64,000 bases of DNA from Theropithecus gelada (Eukaryota; Chordata; Mammalia; Primates; Cercopithecidae), in contig NC_037682.1 in NCBI RefSeq assembly GCF_003255815.1, forward strand, positions 49,315,131-49,379,130, given 5' to 3'. The notes beneath the pieces were generated by a model, which had not been told where the DNA came from, made no database searches, and was given only the letters and a program-made list of their open reading frames with translations. A program made the position numbers and the translations under genes. Shown here piece after piece: positions 46,948-56,289 of this stretch (the stretch's first letter is position 1; every line of letters begins with the position of its first letter).

Positions 46948-49900
46948 TCAGTTCCCACCTATGAGTGAGAACATGCGGTGTTTGGTTTTCTGTTCTTGTG
47001 ATAGTTTGCTGAGAATGATGGTTTCCAGCTGCATCCATGTCCCTACAAAGGACACAAACTCATCCTTTTTTATAGCTGCATAGTATTCCATGGTGTATAT
47101 GTGCCACATTTTCTTAATCCAGTCTGTCACTGATGGACATTTGGGTTGATTCCAAGTCTTTGCTATTGTGAATAGTGCCGCAATAAACATACATGTGCAA
47201 GTGTCTTTATAGCAGCATGATTTATAATCCTTTGGGTATATACCCAGTAATGGGATGGCTGGGTCATATGGTACATCTAGTTCTAGATCCTTGAGGAATC
47301 GCCATACTGTTTTCCATAATGGTTGAACTAGTTTACAATCCCACCAACAATGTAAAAGTGTTCCTATTTCTCCACATCCTCTCCAGCACCTGTTGTTTCC
47401 TGACTTTTTAATGATCAGCATTCTAACTGGTGTGAGATGGTATCTCATTGTGGTTTTGATTTGCATTTCTCTGATGGCCAGTGATGATGAGCATTTATTC
47501 ATGTGTCTGTTGGCTGTAGGGATGTCTTCTTTTGAGAAATATCTGTTCATATCCTTTGCCCACTTTTTGATGGGCTTGTTTGTTTCTTTCTTGTAAATTT
47601 GTTTGAGTTCTTTGTAGGTTCTGGATATTAGCCCTTTGTCAGATGAGTAGATTGCAAAAATTTTCTCCCATTCTGTAGGTTGCCTGTTCACTCTGATGAT
47701 AGTTTCTTTTGCTGTGCAGAAGCTCTTTAGTTTAATGAGATCCCATTTGTCAATTTTGGCTTTTGCTGCCGTTGCTTTTGGTGTTTTAGACATGAAGTCT
47801 TTGCCCATGCCTATGTCCTGAATGGTACTACCTAGGTTTTCCTCTAGGGTTTTTATGGTATTAGGTCTAACATTTAAGTCTCTAATCCATCTTGAATTAA
47901 TTTTCGTATAAGGAGTAAGGAAAGGATCCAGTTTCAGCTTTCTACTTATGGCTAGCCAATTTTCCCAGCACCATTTATTAAATAGGGAATCCTTTCCCCA
48001 TTTCTTGTTTCTCTCAGGTTTGTCAAAGATCAGATGGCTGTAGATGTGTGGTATTATTTCTGAGGACTCTGTTCTGTTCCATTGGTCTATATCTCTGTTT
48101 TGGTACCAGTACCATGCTGTTTTGGTTACTGTAGCCTTGTAGTATAGTTTGAAGTCAGGTAGCGTGATGCCTCCAGCTTTGTTCTTTTGACTTAGGATTG
48201 TCTTGGAGATGCGGGCTCTTTTTTGGTTCCATATGAACTTTAAAGCAGTTTTTTCCAATTCTGTGAAGAAACTCATTGGTAGCTTGATGGGGATGGCATT
48301 GAATCTATAAATTACCTTGGGCAGTATGGCCATTTTCACGATATTGATTCTTCCTATCCATGAGCATGGTATGTTCTTCCATTTGTTTGTGTCCTCTTTT
48401 ATTTCACTGAGCAGTGGTTTGTAGTTCTCCTTGAAGAGGTCCTTTACATCCCTTGTAAGTTGGATTCCTAGGTATTTTATTCTCTTTGAAGCAATTGTGA
48501 ATGGAAGTTCATTCCTGATTTGGCTCTCTGTTTGTCTGTTACTGGTGTATATGAATGCTTGTGATTTTTGCACATTAATTTTGTATCCTGAGACTTTGCT
48601 GAAGTTGCTTATCAGCTTAAGGAGATTTTGGGCTGAGACAATGGGATTTTCTAAATATACAATCATGTCATCTGCAAAGAGGGACAATTTGACTTCTTCT
48701 TTTCCTAACTGAATACCCTTGATTTCTTTCTCTTGCCTGATTGCCCTAGCCAGAACTTCCAACACTATGTTGAAGAGAGAGGGCATCCCTGTCTTGTGCC
48801 AGTTTTCAAAGGGAATTTTTCCAGTTTTTGCCCATTCAGTATGATATTGGCTGTGGGTTTGTCATAAATGGCTCTTATTATTTTGAGGTACGTTCCATCA
48901 ATACTGAACTTATTGAGCGTTTTTAGCATGAAGGGCTGTTGAATTTTGTCATAAGCCTTTTCTGCATCTATTGAGATAATCATGTGGTTCTTGTCTTTGG
49001 TTCTGTTTATATGCTGGATTATGTTTATTGATTTGCAAATGTTGAACCAGCCTTGCATCCCAGGGATGAAGCCCACTTGATCATGGTGGATAAGCTTTTT
49101 GATGTGCTGCTGAATCCGGTTTGCCAGTATTTTATTGAGGATTTTTGCATCCATGTTCATCAGGGATATTGGTCTAAAATTCTCTTTTTTTGTTGTGTCT
49201 CTGCCAGGCTTTGGTATCAGGATGATGTTGGCCTCATAAAATGAGTTAGGGAGAATTCCCTCTTTTTCTATTGATTGGAATAGTTTCAGAAGGAATGGTA
49301 CCAGCTCCTCCTTGTACCTCTGGTAGAATTCAGCTGTGAATCCATCTGGTCCTGGACTTTTTTTGGTTGGTAGGCTATTAATTATTGCCTCAATTTCAGA
49401 GCCTGCTATTGGTCTATTCAGGGATTCAACTTCTTCCTGGTTTAGTCTTGGAAGAGTGTAAGTGTCCAGGAAATTATCCATTTCTTCTAGATTTTCTAGT
49501 TTATTTGCGTAGAGGTGTTTATAGTATTCTCTGATGGTAGTTTGTATTTCTGTGGGGTCGGTGGTGATATCCCCTTTATCATTTTTTATTGAGTCTATTT
49601 GATTCTTCTCTCTTTTCTTCTTTATTAGTCTTGCTTGTGGTCTGTCAATTTTATTGATCTTTTCAAAAAACCAACTCCTGGATTCATTGATTTTTTGGAG
49701 GGTTTTTTGTGTCTCTATCTCCTTCAGTTCTGCTCTGATCTTAGTTATTTCTAGCCTTCTGCTAGCTTTCGAATGTGTTTGCTCTTGCTTCTCTAGTTCT
49801 TTTAATTGCGATGTTAGAGTGTCAATTTTAGATCTTTCCTGCTTTCTCTTGTGGGCATTTAGTGCTATAAATTTCCCTCTACACACTGCTTTAAATGTGT

Positions 49901-50765
49901 CCCAGAGATTCTGGTATGTTGTATCTTTGTTCTCATTGGTTTCAAAGAACATCTTTATTTCTGCCTTCATTTCGTTATGTACCCAGTAGTCATTCAGGAG
50001 CAGGTTGTTCAGTTTCCATGTAGTTGAGCAGTTTTGATTGAGTTTCTTAGTCCTGAGTTCTAGTTTGATTGCACTGTGGTCTGAGAGACAGTTTGTTATA
50101 ATTTCTGTTCTTGTACATTTGCTGAGGAGTGCTTTACTTCCAATTATGTGGTCAATTTTGGAATAAGTGCAATGTGGTGCTGAGAAGAATGTATAGTCTG
50201 TTGATTTGGGGTGGAGAGTTCTATAGATGTCTATTAGGTCTGCTTGCTGCAGAGATGAGTTCAATTCCTGGATATCCTTGTTCACTTTCTGTCTCGTTGA
50301 TGTGTCTAATGCTGACAGTGGCGTGTTGAAGTCTCCCATTATTATTGTATGGGAGTCTAAGTCTCTTTGTAAGTCTCTAAGGACTTGCTTTATGAATCTG
50401 GGTGCTCCTGTATTGGGTGCATATATATTTAGGATAGTTAGCTCTTCCTGTTGAATTGATCCCTTTACCATTATGTAATGGCCTTCTTTGTCTCTTTTGA
50501 TCTTTGATGGTTTAAAGTCTGTTTTATCAGAGACTAGTATTGCAACCCCTGCTTTTTTTTGTTCTCCATTTGCTTGGTAAATCTTCCCCCATCCCTTTAT
50601 TTTGAGCCTATGTATGTCTCTGCATGTGAGATGGGTCTCCTGAATACAGCAGACTGATGGGTCTTGACTCTTTATCCAGTTTGCCAGTCTGTGTCTTTGA
50701 CTTGGAGCATTTAGTCCATTTACATTTAAGGTTAATATTGTTATGTGTGAACTTGATCCTGCCAT
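46948..50765 (-). pseudogene. L1 ORF2 (endonuclease / reverse transcriptase), frameshifted
   Basis: The first open part (50765-48765, 666 codons) begins with the AP-type endonuclease domain (TLNVNGLN, QETH, YAPNTG, GDFNTPL, and SDHSAIK motifs) and continues into the reverse transcriptase. It ends shortly after RQGCPLS at a stop. The second part (from 48786, 612 codons, to 46948) carries the catalytic FADD at about residues 37-40 and the C-terminal Cys/His segment (C-G-CGEIG-LHC-W-C). Compared with the family as I remember it, about 10 bases are missing near 48768, at the LSPLLFN position, and this shifts the frame. The total of about 1,275 codons is normal. Without an intact frame no full ORF2 protein can be made, although an endonuclease-containing fragment could in principle be translated. 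Confidence 0.93.
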
Positions 50766-50828
50766 TATGATATTAACTGGTTATTTTGCTCGTTAGTTGA
50801 TGCAGTTTCTTCCTAGCCTCAATGGTCT

Positions 50829-51829
50829 TTACATTTTGGCATGTTTTTGCAATGGCTGGTACCGGTTGTTCCTTTCCATGTTTAGTCTTGTAAGGCAGGC
50901 CTAGTGGTGACAAAATCTCTAAGCATTTGCTTATCTGTAAGGGATTTTATTTCTCCTTCACTTATGACACTTAGTTTGGCTGGATATGAAATTCTGGGTT
51001 GAAAATTCTTTTCTTTAAGAATGTTGAATATTGGCTCCCACTCTCTTCTGGCTTGTAGAGTTTCTGCCGAGAGATCTGCTGTTAGTCTGATAGGCTTCCC
51101 TTTGTGGGTAACCCGACCTTTCTCTCTGGCTGCCCTTAAGATTTTTTCCTTCATTTCAACTTTGGTGAATCTGGCAATTATGTGTCTTGGAGTTGCTCTT
51201 CTCGAGGAGTATCTTTGTGGCGTTCTCTGTATTTCCTGGATTTGAATGTTGGCCTGCCCTACTAGGTTGGGGAAGTTCTCCTGGATGATATCCTGAAGAG
51301 TGTTTTCCAACTTGGTTCCATTTTCCCCCTCACTTTCAGGCACCCCAATCAAACGTAGATTTGGTCTTTTTACATAATCCCATACTTCTTGCAGGCTTTG
51401 TTCATTTCTTTTTCTTCTTTTTTCTTTTGGTTTCTCTTCTCGCTTCATTTCGTTCATTTGATCCTCAATCGCTGATACTCTTTCTTCCAGTTGATCGAGT
51501 CAGTTACTGAAGCTTGTGCATTTGTCCCGTGTTTCTCGTGTCATGGTTTTCATCTCTTTCATTTCGTTTATGACCTTCTCTGCATTAATTACTCTAGACA
51601 TCAATTCTTCCACTTTTTTTTCAAGATTTTTAGTTTCTTTGCGCTGGGTACGTAATTCCTCCTTTAGCCCCGAGAAGTTTGATGGACTGAAGCCTTCTTC
51701 TCTCATCTCATGAAAGTCATTCTCCGTCCAGCTTTGATCCGTTGCTGGCGATGAGCTGCGCTCCTTTGCCGGGGGAGATGTACTCTTATTTTTTGAATTT
51801 CCAGCTTTTCTGCCCTGCTTTTTCCCCAT
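50829..51829 (-). pseudogene. L1 ORF1 (RNA-binding chaperone), two breaks
   Basis: The start codon at 51829 opens MGKKQGRKAGNSKNKS and runs 109 codons into the coiled-coil region before a TGA at 51500-51502 (in FSN-stop-LDQLE). A CGA to TGA change would explain this stop. After it the same frame continues through the RNA-recognition and C-terminal domains (WDYVKRPNLRLIGVPE, RYSSRRATPRHII, TADLSAETLQARREW) to about 50882. There roughly 16 bases appear deleted after TTRPAL, creating an early stop and losing the usual last ~20 residues; the ancestral stop would be at 50829-50831. Trimerisation by the full coiled coil would be lost. Confidence 0.92.
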
Positions 51830-52847
51830 CTTTGTGGTTTTATCTGCCTCTGGTCTTTGATAATGGTGACGTACTGATGGGGTTTTGGTGTAGGTGTCCT
51901 TCCTGTTTGATAGTTTTCCTTCTAACAGTCAGGACCCTCAGCTGTAGGTCTGTTGGAGATTGCTTGAGGTCCACTCCAGACCCTGTTTGCCTGGGTATCA
52001 GCAGCAGAGGCTGCAGAAGATAGAATATTGCTGAACAGCGATTCTACCTGTCTGATTCTTGCTTTGGAGGCTTCCTCTCAGGGGTGTACTCCACCCTGTG
52101 AGGTGTGGGGTGTCAGACTGCCCCTAGTGGGGGATGTCTCCCAGTTAGGCTACTCAGGGGTCAGGGACCCACTTGAGCAGGCAGTCTGTCCCTTCTCAGA
52201 TCTCAACCTCCGTGTTGGGAGATCCACTGCTCTCTTCAAAGCTGTCAGACAGAGTCGTTTGCATCTGCAGAGGTTTCTGCTGCTGTTGTTGTTTACTGTG
52301 CCCTGTCCCCAGAGTTGGAGTCCACAGAGACAGGCAGGTTTCCTTGAGCTGCTGTGAGCTCCACCCAGTTCGAGCTTCCCAGCGGCTTTGTTTACCTACT
52401 TAAGCCTCAGCAATGGCGGGCGCCCCTCCCCTAGCCTCGCTGCTGCCTTGCCGGGAGATCGCAGACTGCTGTGCTAGCAATGAGGGAGGCTCCGTGGGCG
52501 TGGGACCCTCCCGGCCAGGTGTGGGGTATAATCTTCTGGTGTGCCTGTTTGCTTAAAGCGCAGTATTGGGGTGGGAGTTACCCGATTTTCCAGGTGTTGT
52601 GTGTCTCAGTTCCCCTGGCTAGGAAAAGGGATTCCCTTTCCCCTTGGGCTTCCCAGGTGAGGCAATGCCTCGCCCTGCTTCAGCTCTCGCTGGTCGGGCT
52701 GCAGCAGCTGACCAGCACCGATATTCTGGCACTCCCTAGTGAGATGAACCCAGTACCTCAGTTGAAAATGCAGAAATCACCGGTCTTCTGTGTCGCTGGC
52801 GCTGGGAGTTGGAGACTGGAGCTGTTCCTATTCCGCCATCTTGCTCC
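51830..52847 (-). promoter_or_regulatory. L1 5'UTR: internal sense promoter and antisense promoter region
   Basis: About 1 kb of GC-rich L1 5'UTR. In young L1s this region contains an internal polymerase II promoter needing YY1 (the AAGATGGC box is at 52835-52842 on the minus strand) and an antisense promoter firing the opposite way. Here antisense means the + strand, the SOX6 direction. Many CpGs have already decayed. Activity is not shown by the sequence. Confidence 0.8.
52413..52556 (+). other. L1 ORF0-like short frame (antisense strand of L1)
   Basis: ATG at 52413 opens MAGAPPLASL and runs 47 codons to TAA at 52554-52556. The position and beginning match the primate L1 ORF0 described in the antisense of the 5'UTR, which is usually about 70 codons, so this one ends early. 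Donor-like CCAG/GTGTGG (GT at 52519) and CCAG/GTGTTG (GT at 52594) lie in or just after it. Identification rests on memory. Confidence 0.6.
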
Positions 52848-52911
52848 GCCCCCCCGCCCCCCCCCTCCCCCCCGCCCCCCCCCCCCCCCCCTGCCACCCC
52901 CCTCCCCCCCC
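52846..52911 (-). repeat. G-rich (C-rich on +) run at the L1 5' boundary
   Basis: About 65 bases that are nearly pure C on the + strand, broken by single G, T or A. The run lies between the L1 start (GGAGCAAGATGGCGG on minus) and the TSD. The L1 consensus has only a short G-run here. Confidence 0.92.
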
Positions 52912-52924
52912 GCTTTCCATTTCT
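52912..52924. repeat. L1 target-site duplication, right copy
   Basis: GCTTTCCATTTCT, identical to 46688-46700. Confidence 0.95.
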
Positions 52925-53105
52925 GTTCCACATTCAACCGACACTCTTTTAGTAAGTATAATAAATGGAAAGCTATGAAAGGGAAAAGTTGTTGCTGTAA
53001 TTTATACGTTCTGCGAATATCACTTGCATTGGATCATATTGATGAGCATTCTATAGAAGATGGCATTTAGAAGTATTGATAGACCCTTGTTGCCTTTGCT
53101 TGTTT

Positions 53106-53421
53106 CTTTTGTTTGTTTGTTTGTTTGTTTTGTTGTTGTTGTTTGAGATGAAGTCTCGCCCTCACCAGGCTGGAGTGCAGTGGCATGATCTTGGCTCACT
53201 GCAACCTCTGCCTCCTGGGTTCAAGCGATTCTCCTGCCTCAGCCTCCCAAGCAACTGGGACTACAGGCACGCACCACCATGCCCAGCTTATTTTTGTACT
53301 TTTAGTAGAGATGGGGTTCTCACCATGTTGACCAGCATAGTCTCAATCTCTTGACCTCTTGATCCACCCGGCTCGGCCTCCCAAAGTGCTGGGATTACAG
53401 TCATGAGCCACCGTGCCCAAC
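53106..53421 (-). mobile_element. Alu (full length, minus)
   Basis: GTTTGTTTGTTTG/TTGTTGTTG tail, GAGATGAAGTCTCGCCCTC, then the end CACCGTGCCCAAC. Exact 15-bp target-site duplication TGCCTTTGCTTGTTT at 53091-53105 and 53422-53436. Confidence 0.96.
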
Positions 53422-53466
53422 TGCCTTTGCTTGTTTTAAAGACATAATTTCTTTAACACACTAGGG

Positions 53467-53805
53467 CAGCCATCCCTAACCTTTTTGGCACCAGGTACCA
53501 GTTTTGTGGAAGACAGTTATTACACAGACTGGGTAGGGGAGGGGAGATGGTTTCAGGATGAAACTTTTCCACCACAGATCATCAAGCATTAGATTCTCAT
53601 AAGGAGCATGCCTAGGTCCCTCACATGCGCAGTTCACAATAGGATTGGTGCTCCTATGAGAATCTAATGCCACATCTGATCTGACAGGAGGCAGAGCTCA
53701 GGCGGTAATGCTCGCTTGCCCACTGCTCACCTCCTGCTATGTGGTCCAGTTCCTAACAGGCCAAGACCTGATACTGGTCCATGGCCCAGAGGTTGGAGAC
53801 CCTTG
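53467..53805 (-). mobile_element. MER1B (hAT-Charlie non-autonomous transposon)
   Basis: Ends CAGCCATCCCTAACC and GGTTGGAGACCCTTG are inverted repeats. The interior is itself largely palindromic, with GCATTAGATTCTCATA and TATGAGAATCTAATGCC about 90 bases apart. At 339 bases it fits MER1B. Flanks CACTAGGG and TACTAGGT are a decayed 8-bp hAT target-site duplication. Orientation and family name are from memory. Confidence 0.87.
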
Positions 53806-54049
53806 TACTAGGTAACTATGAATAAGATTGTTGGATTGTATCAATATCAGTACTCTGGTTGTGTTATCATACTATAGTTTTGCAAGATGTTATCATTTGG
53901 GGAAACTGGATTAAGGATCCATGTGATCTCTCTGTATTCTTTATTACAACCACATGCAAACCTATAATTATATTACTATCACCAATAATCATATTCCTTA
54001 TCTTCAATCTGTTTTTCAAAAGATGACTTCATGCTTAATATAATATGGT

Positions 54050-54330
54050 ATTAAAAGTACAAACTTTGACCTTGACATATCTGGACTTGAGTCCTGACTC
54101 TGTCGCTTTTTAATTGGTTATGTTACTTAACCTCACATGGCTTTGTTTTTCTCACTAAATGAATAAGTATAATAATAGTAAGTACTTTACAGGGTTTTGA
54201 GGATTAAATGAGATAGAGTATGTAAATCACTTTTCCAGTGCTTGACATATAGAAAACATGGAAAACTATTAGCTGCTGTGGTCATCATCATCATCATTAT
54301 CATCATCATTACTATTAATTATTACTTATG
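54050..54330 (+). repeat. MIR (plus) ending in a (CAT)n tract
   Basis: CTTGAGTCCTGACTCTGTCGC, ATGTTACTTAACCTC, TTGAGGATTAAATGAGATAG and CAGTGCTTGACATATAG are MIR landmarks in sense, followed by CATCATCATCATTATCATC. Confidence 0.85.
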
Positions 54331-54770
54331 TAATTAGACATAAGAAGAACTTTTAATCACCTTTTCTCAGGCTAGAGTCTAACTAGCTACTGAATATTCT
54401 GGCTTCTCTTTAATAAAGAGTACTTGGCATTTTTACATCGTTTCACTTAAAATAAGTTTATTGTTTTACTTAAAATAAGTTAAAGTCAATTTTATTCCTT
54501 GGAACAAAATGATCATTGCTAATCAATGTATTGTAACAAACTACTGGAATTAATGATGGTAAATACTGAGATCAGTGTGTTCTGTGTAAAATAAAATAAA
54601 GATAGAAAGGAAGGAAGGAATTTATTGAAAATTGAACAACATTCATAGTATCCAAACTCCAGCAATATGCTGCTGAAACACAAAATTATTTTCAGCTGGA
54701 GACTTCCAGGTTTTCTTTGCCAAAACAGTGCAGCCAGTGATTTCTCCCTTTTCTATCACTGAAGTCCATC
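54331..54770. other. Intronic sequence, nothing recognised
   Basis: No exon or named repeat seen. A 20-base piece with ACTTAAAATAAGTT is repeated at about 54446 and 54468. Confidence 0.45.
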
Positions 54771-54920
54771 TGATGTAATGGAAAAAGCCCTGGACAGGGT
54801 GATTAGCCTTTCTGGACTCTGGATCCAGCTGTGTCATGACACTGTAACCTTAGGCTTATATCTTTTACCTTCTCTAGCCCCCTGTTTTCCTATGTGTAAA
54901 TTGTGAGCGTTGGATTAGAT

Positions 54921-55124
54921 TAGTGATTCTCAAAGAATGACTCCTGGACCAGCAGCCCCAGCTACACCTGGTAACTTTTTAGAAATGTACAGTCTCAGAC
55001 CCCTACCTCAGATCTGCTGATTCAAAGACTCTTGACAGAGAGCACGGGGAGAGAAGGAAGCAATGTGTGTTCTAACAAGCCCTGTGGATGATTGTGATCC
55101 ACACTAAAGTTTGAGAATCACTGT
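54921..55124 (-). mobile_element. MER5A (hAT-Charlie), minus
   Basis: From TAGTGATTCTCAAAG to TTTGAGAATCACTG, with ACCAGCAGCCCCAGC, TTAGAAATGTACAGTCTCAG and TAACAAGCCCTGTGG in between, matching MER5A read in reverse. Confidence 0.82.
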
Positions 55125-55159
55125 CCTAAATTAAGTTTTAGCCTAAAATTTAATTAGTT

Positions 55160-55282
55160 GGACTGAATTCCAGCGTTTTCTGATTCAGTAGGTATGGGGT
55201 AGAGTTTAAGAATTGGCATTTTAAAAAACTTCCTAGATATTGCTGATGCTGCTGGTCAGGTACCACACTTTGAGAACTGCTA
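55160..55282 (+). mobile_element. MER5A fragment, plus
   Basis: GTTTTCTGATTCAGTAGGTATGG, AAGAATTGGCATTT, GATGCTGCTGGTCAGG and ACCACACTTTGAGAACTG match the second half of MER5A in sense. It lies directly after the opposite-strand copy; GATTAGAT (54913-54920) and GGTTAGAT (55283-55290) bound the pair. Confidence 0.8.
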
Positions 55283-55335
55283 GGTTAGATCATCTCCAAG
55301 TTCTATTCCAACTCTATGTTTCTATCATTACTCTT

Positions 55336-56035
55336 GCTTTCACAATGTCCTCTGACCTCCTGCTTATTTACTTTGTCTCTCAAGTTATCGAATAGCCTCT
55401 GGGCTAATATTTAGTATTTGAAGTTTCTAACATAGCTTTCTTTGCAGGGTATGATGAACAGAAATGAATTTACCTAAATTCTTACAGCTTATGTTAATAT
55501 GAAACACCGACAGCTCTTTGGCATTAAAAATTAACCCGAGAGTTTGGTTAGTTATATCATGAAGATGGAAAGTTACAAAAGGAGTAACTTAAGACACTAA
55601 GATTCAAGAATTAAGGTCTGGTTTCTAATTGCTATTGACTTTTTTCTGTTGTCTCATGATCTGAAGAGCTTGGGTGACCAATATAAAATAATGTTTTCAT
55701 TCTAAGATGCTGTTAAATAAATAACACCAAAGAACCCCAAATACATGTTCAAATGAACATGTATTCCCACCTCTTCTTTCTCATGGTTTTCTAGATACTT
55801 GGGATGGGATAATGCTCTGTGAGACATGTTGTCTGCTAAGCATGACAAGCCTCTGCCTGCCAAACTGAATTATTTAGTTGGCTCGTGTTTTCTTTCTTAA
55901 AGTAGAGTTATGAGTAAGATCAACTATTGCTTGTTTTATTGCTTGTTTTATCAGTAATTTGATAATTTCTAGCCCTGAATATGCAAACCATATAAGAAAA
56001 GAACAAGGATCTAACAAGGATTTACTGTGATATTG
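55336..56035. other. Intronic sequence, nothing recognised
   Basis: No supported exon or named repeat. A tandem pair TTGCTTGTTTTA occurs at about 55929 and 55941. Confidence 0.45.
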
Positions 56036-56240
56036 CATTACTATTATGTCAGGTACTGTGACACAAGAGTTACTTTTATTGTCTGTTTAGTCCTCACAAT
56101 AATCATGTAAGGTAGTATAATTAGCTTCAGTTTTTACATGAGAAATAGACTCAGAACAATTAAGTAACTGTTCAAGATTACACAGTCAAGAAAATAGCAG
56201 CATATAGATTTAAGTTCAGACTTTTTTGCCAACAAGGCCT
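56036..56240 (-). repeat. MIR (minus)
   Basis: CTATTATGTCAGGTACTGTG, CACAATAATCATGTAAGGTAG, AATTAAGTAACTGTTCAAG and TACACAGTCAAG follow MIR reverse-complement order. Confidence 0.8.
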
Positions 56241-56289
56241 TTAAAGGCACCTAGTAAATCCTCAATAAATAAATGCATAATAAATGAAT

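Larger units (their letters stand above)
46701..52911 (-). mobile_element. Full-length LINE-1 (L1PA type), minus strand
   Basis: A complete non-LTR retrotransposon about 6.2 kb long, antisense to SOX6. In L1 order (right to left) there is a G-rich start with the YY1-type AAGATGGC box, a ~1-kb 5'UTR (51830-52847), ORF1 (51829 down), a short spacer (50766-50828), ORF2 (50765-46948), a 3'UTR with the CCTCCCCCCTCCC polypurine strand mark (46868-46888), and an AATAAT-type tail at 46701-46730. Exact 13-bp target-site duplications bound it, proving insertion by target-primed reverse transcription. Both ORFs are broken, so it is not autonomous. The completeness and near-consensus sequence suggest a primate-age L1PA, but the subfamily is not resolved by eye. 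Confidence 0.97.
54770..55335 (+). repeat. MIR3-type element split by MER5A insertions
   Basis: GGACTCTGGATCCAGCTGTG, CTGTTTTCCTATGTGTAAATTG and GCGTTGGATTAGAT continue after the insert as GGTTAGATCATCTCCAAGTTC and CCAACTCTATGTTTCTATC, the conserved MIR3 ending. Confidence 0.75.

Noticed and set aside
46769..47083. 104-codon plus frame and other plus-strand frames over 46.6-52.4 kb
   Set aside because: They are antisense shadows of the L1 3'UTR, ORF2 and ORF1.
52471..53070. 199-codon plus frame starting in the L1 5'UTR
   Set aside because: It runs antisense through the L1 5'UTR, then through the C-run (giving polyproline) and into flanking intron. Composition explains its length; only the shorter ORF0-like frame at 52413 has a family precedent.
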